DNA from: Rhodocyclales bacterium | GTDB taxonomy: Bacteria; Pseudomonadota; Gammaproteobacteria; Burkholderiales; Rhodocyclaceae | Assembly (NCBI GenBank): GCA_016214145.1 | Contig: JACRPA010000002.1 | Coordinates: 868,001 to 932,000 of the forward strand | DNA length: 64,000 nt | Direction: 5' to 3' | Shown here: positions 46,588-56,134 of the stretch, piece by piece | Position numbering within the stretch: the stretch's first letter is position 1 | Layout: every line of letters starts with the position of its first letter | Program-made: the position numbers and the translations under genes | Notes under the pieces: generated by a model | What the model saw: only the letters and a program-made list of their open reading frames with translations | Database searches by the model: none | What the model was told of the DNA's origin: nothing

Positions 46588-47293
46588 GAAACCGATTGCC
46601 ATCTTCCGCCATTTCCACACTGAAGGTCCGGGCTATTTTGCCACATTCCTCGACCGCCACTCGATCCCCTGGCGGCTCGTCAGGATCGACGCAGGGGAAG
46701 CCGTTCCGTCCGGCATCGACGGTTTTTCCGGACTGGTGTTCATGGGCGGACCGATGAGCGTGAACGATCCGCTGCCCTGGGTCGCGCAATCGTGCGAATT
46801 GATCCGCGCCGCCGTCGCCGCCGACCTGCCGGTGCTCGGCCATTGCCTCGGCGGCCAGCTCATTGCCAAGGCGCTCGGCGGCACCATCACGAAGAACCCG
46901 CTGAAGGAGATCGGCTGGGGGCCGGTGCGGGTGCTGGACAATGACGCGGCGCGAAACTGGTTCGGCGGAATGGCCGGCTTCGAGACCTTCCACTGGCACG
47001 GCGAAACCTTCAGCATCCCGCCCGGCGCCGTGCGCCTGCTGGAGAGCGATCATTGCGCCAACCAGGCCTACGCGCTGGGCAAGGCTTTCGGCATGCAATG
47101 CCACGTCGAGATGACGGAGGAGATGATCCGGCAGTGGTGCAAGGATGGCGCCGGGGAAATCGCCGCAGCGAACAGCCCAGCGGTGCAGTCGCCTGAGGCC
47201 ATGCAGGCGGGCATGAGGTCGAAGGTGGCAGCGCTCAACGCCGTCGCCGATGGAATCTACACGCGCTGGATAGCCGGGTTGCCGCGGGACTAG
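46586..47293 (+). CDS. Class I glutamine amidotransferase domain protein
   Basis: 235 residues. The catalytic triad is Cys87 in GHCLGGQ, His173 and Glu175 in HVEM. It is a stand-alone GATase of the GMP-synthase-like family, like many proteins annotated as glutamine amidotransferase with unknown acceptor. The ATG at 46586 gives MKPIAIFRHFHTEGPG, a good family start. It is divergent from the protease gene, and the start codons of the two genes touch or overlap. Confidence 0.88.
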   Translation: MKPIAIFRHFHTEGPGYFATFLDRHSIPWRLVRIDAGEAVPSGIDGFSGLVFMGGPMSVNDPLPWVAQSCELIRAAVAADLPVLGHCLGGQLIAKALGGTITKNPLKEIGWGPVRVLDNDAARNWFGGMAGFETFHWHGETFSIPPGAVRLLESDHCANQAYALGKAFGMQCHVEMTEEMIRQWCKDGAGEIAAANSPAVQSPEAMQAGMRSKVAALNAVADGIYTRWIAGLPRD

Positions 47294-47333
47294 GGCCTGT
47301 TCGCACTAATTCCGTCTGTGCGAACAGGCCCTA
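47291..47333. repeat. Perfect 16-base inverted repeat between convergent genes
   Basis: TAGGGCCTGTTCGCAC (47291-47306) and its exact complement (47318-47333) flank an 11-base loop. The left arm includes the amidotransferase stop, and the yajQ stop begins 2 bases after the right arm. It could be a bidirectional terminator without a T-run, or a remnant of transposon ends. Confidence 0.8.
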
Positions 47334-47334
47334 A

Positions 47335-47820
47335 TCAGTCCCTGAAGTTGTTGAACTGCAGCGGGACGTCGGTGACGGTTTTGCGCACCAGTGCGATGGC
47401 TTCCTGCAGCACGTCCCGCTTGGCGCCGGAGACGCGCACCGCCTCGCCCTGGATGCTGGCCTGCGCCTTGAGCTTGCTGTCCTTGATCGCCTTGACGATC
47501 TTCTTGGCCAGTTCCCCGGCGACGCCTTCCTTGACCGTCACGACCTGCTTGACCTTGTTGCCGCTCACCTTCTCGATCTCGCCGCGATCGAGGTAGCGCA
47601 CATCGACATTGCGCTTGGCGAGCTTGGCGGTGAGGACGTCGTAGACCTGGCCGAGCTTGAACTCGTCGTCGGCAAAGAGGGTCAGGGTGCCTTCGCCCTG
47701 CTCGATGCGGGCGTCGGAGCCCTTGAAGTCGAAGCGGTTGGCGATCTCCTTGTTGGATTGCTCAAGAGCGTTGCGCAACTCGACCTGATTGACTTCGGAA
47801 ACGATATCGAATGACGGCAT
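47335..47820 (-). CDS. yajQ: YajQ family nucleotide-binding protein
   Basis: 161 residues starting [20 protein letters not shown]. The family is UPF0234; some members bind cyclic di-GMP and interact with transcription factors, others are implicated in phage transcription. The two RNA-recognition-like folds are complete. The ATG at 47820 fits the family, and the frame upstream of it reads ppnP out of frame. It follows ppnP after 32 bases. Confidence 0.94.
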   Translation of the reverse strand: MPSFDIVSEVNQVELRNALEQSNKEIANRFDFKGSDARIEQGEGTLTLFADDEFKLGQVYDVLTAKLAKRNVDVRYLDRGEIEKVSGNKVKQVVTVKEGVAGELAKKIVKAIKDSKLKAQASIQGEAVRVSGAKRDVLQEAIALVRKTVTDVPLQFNNFRD

Positions 47821-47852
47821 GGCTTCCTCCGCTGGCGGGTAAACGGTTCCCT

Positions 47853-48176
47853 TTACTTGAAGTGACAGACGTAGTCCAGCAGCTCCACCGTCTCGATCTC
47901 GAAACTGCTGTTGCCCGTTACGCTGAACTGTTCGCCGGCGCCGTATTCCCGCCACTGACTTTCCCCCTTCAGGCGGACGCGGCAACGGCCGGCGTTGATC
48001 TCCATGACTTCCGGCGCGGCCGTGTTGAAGACGAGCTTGGACGGGAAGATCACGCCGACGGTCTTCTTCGCGCCGTCCGCAAACAGCACGGTATGGCTGA
48101 TGCACTTTCCGTCGAAGTAGACGTTGGCCTTCTTGACCACGGAAACGTTATCGAACTCATTTTTCAACACTGACAT
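47853..48176 (-). CDS. ppnP: Pyrimidine/purine nucleoside phosphorylase PpnP
   Basis: 107 residues. Cupin-fold enzyme (formerly DUF1255/YaiE) that phosphorolyses many nucleosides. The core [20 protein letters not shown] and [16 protein letters not shown] ends are typical. The ATG at 48176 gives [14 protein letters not shown]. It overlaps nothing and lies 1 base after the stop of the DUF2788 gene. It carries a copy of the 24-base motif in a frame unrelated to the other host genes. Confidence 0.93.
   Translation of the reverse strand: MSVLKNEFDNVSVVKKANVYFDGKCISHTVLFADGAKKTVGVIFPSKLVFNTAAPEVMEINAGRCRVRLKGESQWREYGAGEQFSVTGNSSFEIETVELLDYVCHFK
47939..47962 (+). repeat. Interspersed 24-base motif, copy 7 (antisense within ppnP)
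   Basis: CGCCGT, ATTCCCGC, CACTGACTTT on the plus strand. ppnP reads the complement as ESQWREYG, so this copy is unrelated in protein sequence to the others. Confidence 0.8.
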
Positions 48177-48177
48177 A

Positions 48178-48399
48178 TCAGATTCCCCAGAGCTTCTTGA
48201 TGATGGCCTTGGCGGCAAATCCCAGCATGCCGAAGGCCAGAACGAAAAACAGAATGAAGGTGCCCATCTTGCCGGCCTTCGACTTCCAGGCCAGTTCGCC
48301 GATGATGAACAGCATGTAGAGCATGAACCCGCCGAGGAGGAAGGTCATGCCGAAATCCGCCACCTCCTGCTCGGTGAAGCCGAACAGCGTGCCCTGCAT
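48178..48399 (-). CDS. DUF2788 small membrane protein
   Basis: 73 residues with two membrane segments (about 14-35 and 45-67) joined by a WKSKAGKMG loop. Pattern and length match DUF2788, a family of unknown function common in Beta- and Gammaproteobacteria. The ATG at 48399 is chosen; a frame extension to 48426 adds only Gly/Arg-rich residues. It precedes ppnP and yajQ. Confidence 0.82.
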   Translation of the reverse strand: MQGTLFGFTEQEVADFGMTFLLGGFMLYMLFIIGELAWKSKAGKMGTFILFFVLAFGMLGFAAKAIIKKLWGI

Positions 48400-48478
48400 T
48401 CTCAGGCCTCCGCCGGGCCGTCCCAAGGAGGCCTGATGCCAGCGACGCGGAAGCCGTGCAGCGGCTGAACCAGCGTCA

Positions 48479-48499
48479 CCCCTTCCCGCGGGGAAGGGG
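48479..48499. other. Hairpin downstream of argG
   Basis: CCCCTTCCC pairs with GGGAAGGGG around GCG in the 120-base gap after argG. No T-run follows on the minus strand, so termination would need Rho. Nothing else is seen in the gap. Confidence 0.4.
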
Positions 48500-48519
48500 G
48501 CGGGGGAAGGACCGTCATC

Positions 48520-49770
<1,251 letters not shown>

Positions 49771-49789
49771 GATTGCTGGCTTCATTGGT

Positions 49790-50713
49790 TCAGGATTTCA
49801 CGCGCCCGAGGAGCAGGTACTCCATGAGGGCCTTCTGGGTATGCAGCCGGTTCTCCGCCTCGTCCCACACCACGCTTTGCGGGCCGTCGATGACCGAGGC
49901 TTCGACCTCCTCGCCGCGATGGGCGGGCAGGCAGTGCATGAAGAGGGCCTGCGGGCCGGCCGCCCGCATCATCTCGGCGTCGACCTGCCAGTCCTCGAAA
50001 TCGCGGCGCCGCTCCTCGTTCTCCGCTTCGAAGCCCATCGACGTCCACACGTCGGTCGTGACGAGATCGGCGCCACGCACGGCGTCCGCCGGGTCGGCGA
50101 ACTCCTCGTAATGGTCGGTGCCATAGAGACCGGCGCGCTCGGGCTCGACTTCATAGCCGGGCGGGGTCGACACGTGCACATTGAAGCCGAACACCTCGGC
50201 CGCCTGCAGCCAGGTGTTGCAGACGTTGTTCGAATCGCCGATCCAGGCCACCGTCCTGCCTGCGATCGAGCCGCGATGCTCGATGAAGGTGAAGATGTCG
50301 GCAAGAATCTGGCAGGGATGGTATTCGTTGGTCAGACCGTTGATCACCGGCACGCGCGAATGCCGCGCGAAGCGATCGATGATGTCCTGCTCGAAGGTGC
50401 GGATCATGACGATGTCGCACATGCGCGAGATCACCTGGGCGGCGTCCTCCACCGGCTCGCCGCGGCCGAGCTGCGAGTCGCGCGTGCTGAGGAAGATGGC
50501 CGAGCCGCCGAGCTGGTGCATGCCGGCCTCGAAGGAGAGCCGCGTGCGCGTGCTCTGCTTCTCGAAGATCATCACCAGCGTGCGGTCGAACAGCGGGTGA
50601 TAGGGCTCGTAGCGCTTGAACTTGTCCTTGATCCAGCGCGTGCGGGCGAAGACGTGCTCCAGCTCGTCGCGGGAAAGGTCATTCAGCTGCAGGAAATGCT
50701 TCGGCGCGGCCAT
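49790..50713 (-). CDS. argF: Ornithine carbamoyltransferase
   Basis: 307 residues. It makes citrulline from ornithine and carbamoyl phosphate. The carbamoyl phosphate site is STRTRLSFE, the ornithine loop is [10 protein letters not shown], and HPCQILAD is also present. It lies 7 bases after argD. The anabolic rather than catabolic role is inferred from the arg operon context. Confidence 0.96.
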   Translation of the reverse strand: MAAPKHFLQLNDLSRDELEHVFARTRWIKDKFKRYEPYHPLFDRTLVMIFEKQSTRTRLSFEAGMHQLGGSAIFLSTRDSQLGRGEPVEDAAQVISRMCDIVMIRTFEQDIIDRFARHSRVPVINGLTNEYHPCQILADIFTFIEHRGSIAGRTVAWIGDSNNVCNTWLQAAEVFGFNVHVSTPPGYEVEPERAGLYGTDHYEEFADPADAVRGADLVTTDVWTSMGFEAENEERRRDFEDWQVDAEMMRAAGPQALFMHCLPAHRGEEVEASVIDGPQSVVWDEAENRLHTQKALMEYLLLGRVKS

Positions 50714-50720
50714 GGTGCAC

Positions 50721-51890
50721 TCAAGCCAGGAATTCCCGGATCAGGGGGGCAAGAATGGCAACGAGTTCCCGCGCGTCGTCATCGGTGAAGACCAGCGCGG
50801 GCAACAAGCGAACCACCTTGTCTGCAGTGACGTTGATGAGCAGGCCGCGCTGCAGCGCCCGCGTCACCAGTTCGCCGCAGGGGCGGTCGAGTTCGATGCC
50901 GATCATGAGGCCGTCGCCGCGGATGGCGACGACGCCGGCCTGTCCCTCAAGCGCCTTGGCGAAGTCGGCGCGGAGCGTCTCGCCGAGGGCGGCGGCCCGC
51001 TTGAGCAGGCCGTCCTCCTCGATCACCGCCAGTGTGGTCAGCGCCGCCGTACAGGCAAGCGGGTTGCCGCCGAAGGTGGAACCGTGGTTGCCCGGCTTGA
51101 ATACGCCGGCGGCCTGGCCGGCAGTAAGGCAGGCGCCAATCGGCACGCCAGAGCCGAGGCCCTTGGCAAGGGTCATCACATCCGGCTTCACTCCGGCGTG
51201 CTGACAGGCGAACCAGCAGCCGGTGCGGCCGATGCCGCACTGCACCTCGTCGAACATGAGCAGCCAGCCGCGTTCGTCGCAGATGCGGCGCAGGCCCTGC
51301 AGGTATTCGGCATGGGCGATGTTGATGCCGCCCTCGCCCTGGATCGGCTCGATCAGGACGGCAACGACATTCTGGTTGTTGGCGGCGACATGCTCGACGG
51401 CGGCGAGATCGTCGAAGGGCACACGCACGAAGCCGCCGACCAGCGGCTCGAAGCCGGCCTGCACCTTGCGGTTGCCGGTGGCCGACAGCGTAGCCAGGGT
51501 GCGACCGTGGAAGGCCTTTTCCATGACCACGATGGCCGGCACGTCAACGCCCTTCTGGTGGCCGAACATGCGCGCCAGCTTGATGGCGGCCTCGTTGGCT
51601 TCGCAACCGGAGTTGCAGAGGAACACTTCGTCCATGCCGGACAGGGTGGCCAGTCGATCGCCGAGCTGTTCCTGTTCGCGGATGCGATAGATATTGGAGG
51701 TATGCAGGATGCGCCCGGCCTGTTCGGCGATGGCCTTGACGAGGCGCGGATGGGCGTGGCCCAGCGTGGAAACGGCGATGCCCGCCAGCGCGTCCAGATA
51801 GCTGCGGCCGGACTCGTCGAAGACTCTTGCGCCCTGTCCGTGCGTGAAAGCCACGGGCAGCCGGGCATAGGTGTTCATCAGGTGCGACAT
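50721..51890 (-). CDS. argD: Acetylornithine aminotransferase
   Basis: 389 residues. PLP-dependent class III aminotransferase making N-acetylornithine. The PLP lysine lies in TLAKGLGSGVPIGA and the Asp in FDEVQCGIGRTG. The start at 51890 gives MSHLMNTYARLPVAF, the usual betaproteobacterial N-terminus; an internal ATG at 51878 and an upstream one at 51920 are less likely. No strong ribosome-binding site is visible. A terminator-like hairpin lies 42 bases upstream in the leader. Confidence 0.94.
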   Translation of the reverse strand: MSHLMNTYARLPVAFTHGQGARVFDESGRSYLDALAGIAVSTLGHAHPRLVKAIAEQAGRILHTSNIYRIREQEQLGDRLATLSGMDEVFLCNSGCEANEAAIKLARMFGHQKGVDVPAIVVMEKAFHGRTLATLSATGNRKVQAGFEPLVGGFVRVPFDDLAAVEHVAANNQNVVAVLIEPIQGEGGINIAHAEYLQGLRRICDERGWLLMFDEVQCGIGRTGCWFACQHAGVKPDVMTLAKGLGSGVPIGACLTAGQAAGVFKPGNHGSTFGGNPLACTAALTTLAVIEEDGLLKRAAALGETLRADFAKALEGQAGVVAIRGDGLMIGIELDRPCGELVTRALQRGLLINVTADKVVRLLPALVFTDDDARELVAILAPLIREFLA

Positions 51891-51931
51891 GATCGTGACG
51901 GCAATCAATCGTGACAGCAATTTTCCACTGC

Positions 51932-51960
51932 AAAAAGCGAAAGGCGGCTTGCGCCGCCTT
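51932..51960 (-). terminator. Terminator-like hairpin in the argD leader
   Basis: On the minus strand AAGGCGGC pairs with GCCGCCTT around GCAA and is followed by TCGCTTTTTG. It has the form of a rho-independent terminator but stands before argD, not after a gene. It may be an attenuator of the arg operon. Confidence 0.6.
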
Positions 51961-51975
51961 GCTCACAGTTGCATC

Positions 51976-52005
51976 TTAAGTGAAAAAGCCCTACTTGTAT
52001 ATACT
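51976..52005 (+). promoter_or_regulatory. Candidate parA promoter giving a leaderless transcript
   Basis: TTAAGT (51976-51981) and TATACT (52000-52005) are 18 bases apart. The ATG of parA begins 8 bases after the -10 box, so transcription would start at or within a base or two of the start codon. Confidence 0.5.
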
Positions 52006-52012
52006 GGCCGAC

Positions 52013-52777
52013 ATGGCTCGCATCGCCGTTTTCAACCAGAAAGGCGGGGTCGGCAAGACGACGACCGCGCTCAACCTCGCCGCTGCCATGGCGCGGCGGA
52101 AACAGCAGGTTCTTCTGGTCGACCTCGACCCGCAGGCGCACCTTTCGGCTGTTCACGGCGAGGCGCTGGGCGATGTCTCCGACAGCGTCTACGCCTTCTA
52201 CCAGGAAGGGCGCCCGCTGGCCCAACTGGAAATCGACTGGGACGGCATCGGCCGCCTGATACCCGCCCATGCCGAACTCATCAAGGTCGATTCAGTCTTC
52301 GGCAAGGGGCCAACCATCCTCAACCGACTCAACCACGGGCTCAACGATCTCGGCACCGACCGCGACGAGCGCAGCGTGGTGATCGACTGCTGCCCGTTCC
52401 TCGGCGTGCTCTCCCTCAACGCGGTGTTCGCCGCCGACAGGCTGCTGGTGCCGATATCCTCCGATTTTCTCGCCCTGCGTGGCGCGCTTCAGGTGGAGCG
52501 CACCCTGCAGGCGCTCGAACCGGTGCTGAAGCGCCGCGTCGAGCGCCGCTACCTGCTGACCCGCTTCGACCGACGCCGCAACATGAGCTTCGAAATACAG
52601 AGGCGTCTGACCGATCAGTTCGGCGAGGAAGTGTGCGAGACGGTGATCTCGGAGAACGTGGCGATCGCCGAAGCGCCGGCCTGCAACCGGGACATCTTCA
52701 GCCATGCCGCATCGTCGCGCGGCGCGCAGGACTATGCCGCGCTGACGGACGAACTGGCGGCGAAAGGCTTTCTGTAA
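52013..52777 (+). CDS. ParA family ATPase, orphan
   Basis: 254 residues. Deviant Walker A ATPase with QKGGVGKTT at about 9-17, including the signature Lys10, then VDLDPQAHL and [13 protein letters not shown]. No parB gene or parS-like array is seen beside it, so it is not the usual chromosome-partition pair. Such orphans often position other cargo. The ATG at 52013 gives the canonical [12 protein letters not shown]; a GTG at 51980 would place it upstream of the -10 box. It diverges from argD. Confidence 0.87.
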   Translation: MARIAVFNQKGGVGKTTTALNLAAAMARRKQQVLLVDLDPQAHLSAVHGEALGDVSDSVYAFYQEGRPLAQLEIDWDGIGRLIPAHAELIKVDSVFGKGPTILNRLNHGLNDLGTDRDERSVVIDCCPFLGVLSLNAVFAADRLLVPISSDFLALRGALQVERTLQALEPVLKRRVERRYLLTRFDRRRNMSFEIQRRLTDQFGEEVCETVISENVAIAEAPACNRDIFSHAASSRGAQDYAALTDELAAKGFL

Positions 52778-52784
52778 CGGCTTG

Positions 52785-53006
52785 CTAACGCGTGATCAGG
52801 GCGATCACGTCTTCGTAGCTGGCAGGCACTGCCTTGGCGGCGGGTTTCTGGCAGCTCCGGTCGAGGATTTGGCAGTCGCGATAAATCTGGCGCAGCTTGC
52901 GCTCTGCCTCGGCGGCGTCTCGTCCGGGTATCAACAGGTTATCCACAACAAGGCCAACCCGCGTCCTGATGCGGAAACTGTACTTTGTCAGCAAGGGTGC
53001 CTGCAT
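52785..53006 (-). CDS. Hypothetical 73-residue protein
   Basis: I do not recognise it. From the ATG at 53006 it starts MQAPLLTKYSFRIRTR and has a beta-rich N-terminal half (GLVVDNLLIPGRD) and a helical, charged second half (AEAERKLRQIYRDC). The frame extends to 53102 but the added residues look non-coding. A good promoter-like pair lies just upstream. It is convergent with parA, 7 bases away. Confidence 0.55.
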   Translation of the reverse strand: MQAPLLTKYSFRIRTRVGLVVDNLLIPGRDAAEAERKLRQIYRDCQILDRSCQKPAAKAVPASYEDVIALITR

Positions 53007-53038
53007 ATAAAACCCATATAGGTCAATGGGATTTTCGC

Positions 53039-53067
53039 AGTATATGCATCCATTCCTAAAAAAGCAA
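53039..53067 (-). promoter_or_regulatory. Candidate promoter of the 73-residue gene
   Basis: On the minus strand TTGCTT (53067-53062) and TATACT (53044-53039) are 17 bases apart, about 32 bases before the ATG at 53006. The surrounding 240-base gap (53007-53246) is AT-rich for this window. A -10-like TAGAAT for the plus-strand DUF3579 gene lies at 53188-53193. Confidence 0.5.
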
Positions 53068-53246
53068 GCTAGCCCCTTATTTTTCCATGTGTTTTGCCGC
53101 ACCGCCTATTTCTTAAGCAGAATCCACATTTCATGCACAGCGCCTCAAATCGGCTGATGCCGGCATAAGGGAATATGGGTTTTCTGTTAGAATCGCGCCT
53201 TCATTCCGGCGGCACGCATCTTTCAGGGCCCCGGCCGCCAGGCACC

Positions 53247-53549
53247 ATGTCAGAGAAGCGCCCAGAAAACTTCATCATCGTCGGGTTGACGCTGGACGGA
53301 AAGAAATTCCGCCCCAGCGACTGGGCCGAACGCCTGTGCGGCATCATGTCGGCCTTCGGCGCCGACCACCGCATGAGCTATTCCCCCTACGTGCGGCCCG
53401 GCCTCCATCTCGGCGAGAAATGCGTGTATGTTGCCGTTCGCCTCTATGATGTCGAGCCGATGGCCTACAACTTCCTCACCAGCTTCGCCAGGGACAATGA
53501 ACTTCAGGTGATCAACACGGGTCGTCCGGACGCAAAAACGGACGACTGA
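53247..53549 (+). CDS. DUF3579 family protein
   Basis: 100 residues starting MSEKRPENFIIVGLTLDGKKF. Length and the PSDWAERLCGIMSAFG segment match DUF3579, a family of unknown function largely confined to Betaproteobacteria. It sits near arg genes and rpsT-murJ, the common neighbourhood of this family. The ATG at 53247 is preferred over a frame start at 53175. It converges on rpsT across a shared terminator. Confidence 0.82.
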   Translation: MSEKRPENFIIVGLTLDGKKFRPSDWAERLCGIMSAFGADHRMSYSPYVRPGLHLGEKCVYVAVRLYDVEPMAYNFLTSFARDNELQVINTGRPDAKTDD

Positions 53550-53550
53550 A

Positions 53551-53579
53551 AAGAAAATGGCGGCCGGAACCGGCCGCCA
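53551..53579 (-). terminator. Terminator of rpsT (bidirectional hairpin)
   Basis: TGGCGGCCGG (53558-53567) pairs with CCGGCCGCCA (53570-53579). On the minus strand it is followed by TTTTCTTTTC, a good T-run for rpsT. It may also stop the DUF3579 transcript. Confidence 0.8.
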
Positions 53580-53599
53580 ATCGCAGGACTTGCCTGAAC

Positions 53600-53860
53600 T
53601 TACAGCGCCTTGATGGCGGCGGACAGGCGGCTCTTGTGGCGAGCTGCCTTGTTCTTGTGAATGATCTTCTTGTCGGCAATGCTGTCGATGGTGCTCATCG
53701 ACTCGCCGAGAACCTTCTGGGCTGCCGCCTTGTCGCCGGCAGCAATCGCCTTGCGTATGCTCTTGATCGCGGTACGCAGTTCGGAGCGCTGGCTGAAATT
53801 GCGTGCGCGGCGCTTGATCGCCTGGCGGGCACGTTTGCGGGCTTGTGCGGAATTGGCCAT
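53600..53860 (-). CDS. rpsT: 30S ribosomal protein S20
   Basis: 86 residues, strongly basic and helical, starting [13 protein letters not shown] and ending SAAIKAL. It binds 16S rRNA in the body of the 30S subunit. Length and sequence are typical. It is divergent from murJ with a 99-base gap, the usual rpsT/mviN arrangement. Confidence 0.97.
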   Translation of the reverse strand: MANSAQARKRARQAIKRRARNFSQRSELRTAIKSIRKAIAAGDKAAAQKVLGESMSTIDSIADKKIIHKNKAARHKSRLSAAIKAL

Positions 53861-53959
53861 GTGGAATCTGCTAAAGCTTGGAAAAGGGGCGCATTTTAGG
53901 CCTTTTCCAGATCGAATGCAAGCTGCGCGACGGGCTGCCAAAGCCGATACCATTGCGGC

Positions 53960-55498
53960 ATGAATCTGCTCAAGGCCCTCGCCACGGTCAGCAGCATGAC
54001 GCTGCTGTCGCGCATCCTGGGTTTCGTGCGCGATTTCGTCATCGCCCGGGCCTTCGGCGCCGGCGTCGCTACCGACGCGTTTTTCGTCGCCTTCCGCCTG
54101 CCCAATCTGCTCCGTCGCATGTTCGCCGAAGGTGCCTTCTCGCAGGCCTTCGTGCCAATCCTGGCCGAATACAGGAACAAGCGGGGGGAGGAGGAAACCC
54201 GTCGACTGGCTGACCATGTCGCCACCCTGCTCTTCCTGGCGCTGCTGGCGGTCACCCTGTTCGGCATCGCCCTGACCCCGGTCCTGATCTACATTTCTGC
54301 GCCGGGGTTCGCCGCCGACGCCGCCAAGTTCGAACTGACCGTCGAGCTGACCCGCATCGCCTTTCCCTACATCCTGTTCATCTCGCTGGTGTCGCTGGCC
54401 GGCGGCATCCTCAACACCTGGAGCCGCTTCGCCGTGCCGGCCTTCACCCCAGTATTGCTCAACCTTTCCTTCATCGGCATGGCGCTGTTCGCCGCGCCGT
54501 ATTTCGATCCGCCGGTGCTGGCGCTGGCCTGGGCGGTGTTCCTCGGCGGCATTCTGCAACTCGCCCTGCAACTGCCCTTCCTGGCGAAGATCGGCATGCT
54601 GCCGCGCTTTTCCCTCTCGCTCCAGGACGAAGGCGTCAGGCGCATCCTCAAGCTGATGCTGCCGGCACTCCTCGGCGTATCGGTGTCGCAGATATCGCTG
54701 CTCATCAACACCATCTTCGCCTCTTTCCTGCCGAGCGGCAGCGTCTCCTGGCTGTACTACGCCGACCGGCTGATGGAATTTCCCGCCGGCCTGCTCGGCG
54801 CGGCGCTGGGCACCATCCTGCTGCCCAGCCTGGCCAAAAGCCATACCGACAACGATCGCGGCGAATTTTCCGCCCTGCTCGACTGGGGGCTGCGGCTCAC
54901 CTTCCTGCTGACCCTGCCGGCCGCGCTGGCGCTGGCCCTCCTCGCCGTGCCGTTGCTCGCCACCTTGTTCAATTATGGCGCCTTCCAGGCCGATGACGTG
55001 TTGAAGACGCGCGACGCCCTGGTGGCCTACAGCGTCGGGCTCACCGGCCTCATCCTGGTCAAGGTGCTGGCGCCGGGCTTCTACGCCCGGCAGGACATCC
55101 GCACGCCGGTGAAGATCGCCCTCCTCACGCTGGCCGCCACGCAGGCGATGAACGCCGCCTTCATCGTGCCGCTGCAGCATGCCGGACTCGCGCTTTCCAT
55201 CGGACTGGCGTCCTGCCTCAACGCGGCGCTGCTCTGGCGCGGCCTGCGCCTCCGCGGCGACTATATGCCGCAGCCGGGCTGGAATCTTTTCGGACTGAAG
55301 CTGGCCGCCGCGCTGGCAATGATGGGCGCCGCGCTGTGGTTCGGCATGGGTCAGCAGGCAAACTGGATCGGCGCGGCGCCGCTGGAGCGCGTGATGCGCC
55401 TGGCGGCGCTGGTGACGGGGGGCGGCACGGCTTACTTCGGCACACTTTGGCTGCTAGGATTCAGGCTGAAGGATTTCACGAAGAAAGGAAGAACGTAA
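53960..55498 (+). CDS. murJ: Lipid II flippase
   Basis: 512 residues with about 14 membrane segments. It moves lipid II across the cytoplasmic membrane for peptidoglycan synthesis. The N-terminus [20 protein letters not shown] and the [20 protein letters not shown] region are characteristic of MviN/MurJ. Arginines of the central cavity region are present. A YbhB-like gene follows after 11 bases on the same strand. Confidence 0.96.
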   Translation: MNLLKALATVSSMTLLSRILGFVRDFVIARAFGAGVATDAFFVAFRLPNLLRRMFAEGAFSQAFVPILAEYRNKRGEEETRRLADHVATLLFLALLAVTLFGIALTPVLIYISAPGFAADAAKFELTVELTRIAFPYILFISLVSLAGGILNTWSRFAVPAFTPVLLNLSFIGMALFAAPYFDPPVLALAWAVFLGGILQLALQLPFLAKIGMLPRFSLSLQDEGVRRILKLMLPALLGVSVSQISLLINTIFASFLPSGSVSWLYYADRLMEFPAGLLGAALGTILLPSLAKSHTDNDRGEFSALLDWGLRLTFLLTLPAALALALLAVPLLATLFNYGAFQADDVLKTRDALVAYSVGLTGLILVKVLAPGFYARQDIRTPVKIALLTLAATQAMNAAFIVPLQHAGLALSIGLASCLNAALLWRGLRLRGDYMPQPGWNLFGLKLAAALAMMGAALWFGMGQQANWIGAAPLERVMRLAALVTGGGTAYFGTLWLLGFRLKDFTKKGRT

Positions 55499-55509
55499 AG
55501 GAGGGGAAA

Positions 55510-56133
55510 ATGAAGTTCTGGACCGACAGCTTCACCCGCATCATCCACGGCGACAACGCCTTCTGCATTCCGCACGCCCAGCACCATGTCAGCCTGGGCG
55601 GCAACCACAATCCCCACCTCGCCTGGTCGGATCTGCCGGCCGGCACGAAATCGCTGGCGCTGATCTGCCACGACCCCGATGTGCCGAGCCGCGGCGACGA
55701 CGTCAATCAGGAGGGCCGTACTGTGCCTGCTTCGCTGCCGCGTGTGGATTTCTTTCATTGGGTCATGGTCGACCTGCCGCCGCAGCCGTCCCATATCGAG
55801 GCCGGCGAGTTTTCACAGGACGTCATGCCGCGCGGCAAGAACGGTCCCGGCACGGCGCGCGGGGCGCGCCAGGGCCTGAACGACTACACCGGCTGGTTCG
55901 CAGGCGACAAGGACATGGCCGGCGACTATTTCGGCTACGACGGCCCCTGTCCGCCGTGGAATGACGAAATTCCGCACCGCTACGTGTTCACGCTCTACGC
56001 GCTGGACATCGCGCATTGCCCGGTCGAGGGGAAGTTCACCGGGCAGCAGGTGCGCGAGGCCATCAGGGGCCACATCCTTGCGGAAGCCGGCATCACGGGC
56101 GTCTATGCGCTCAACCCGGGCGTAATGCCCTGA
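55510..56133 (+). CDS. YbhB/YbcL family Raf kinase inhibitor-like protein
   Basis: 207 residues from the ATG at 55510, which has a strong GGAGGGG ribosome-binding site. The PEBP fold is recognisable from NPHLAWSDLPAGTKSLALIC, the HDPDVP ligand-site segment and HWVMVDLP. The acidic/aromatic FGYDGPCPP loop matches the family. Function in bacteria is largely unknown. It is longer than the usual 150-180 residues, mostly through an insertion at about 65-75 and 110-140. The frame upstream of 55510 reads murJ out of frame. Confidence 0.88.
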   Translation: MKFWTDSFTRIIHGDNAFCIPHAQHHVSLGGNHNPHLAWSDLPAGTKSLALICHDPDVPSRGDDVNQEGRTVPASLPRVDFFHWVMVDLPPQPSHIEAGEFSQDVMPRGKNGPGTARGARQGLNDYTGWFAGDKDMAGDYFGYDGPCPPWNDEIPHRYVFTLYALDIAHCPVEGKFTGQQVREAIRGHILAEAGITGVYALNPGVMP

Positions 56134-56134
56134 G

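Noticed and set aside
47291-47333. An intact insertion sequence at the inverted repeat
   Set aside because: There is no transposase frame and only an 11-base loop between the arms.
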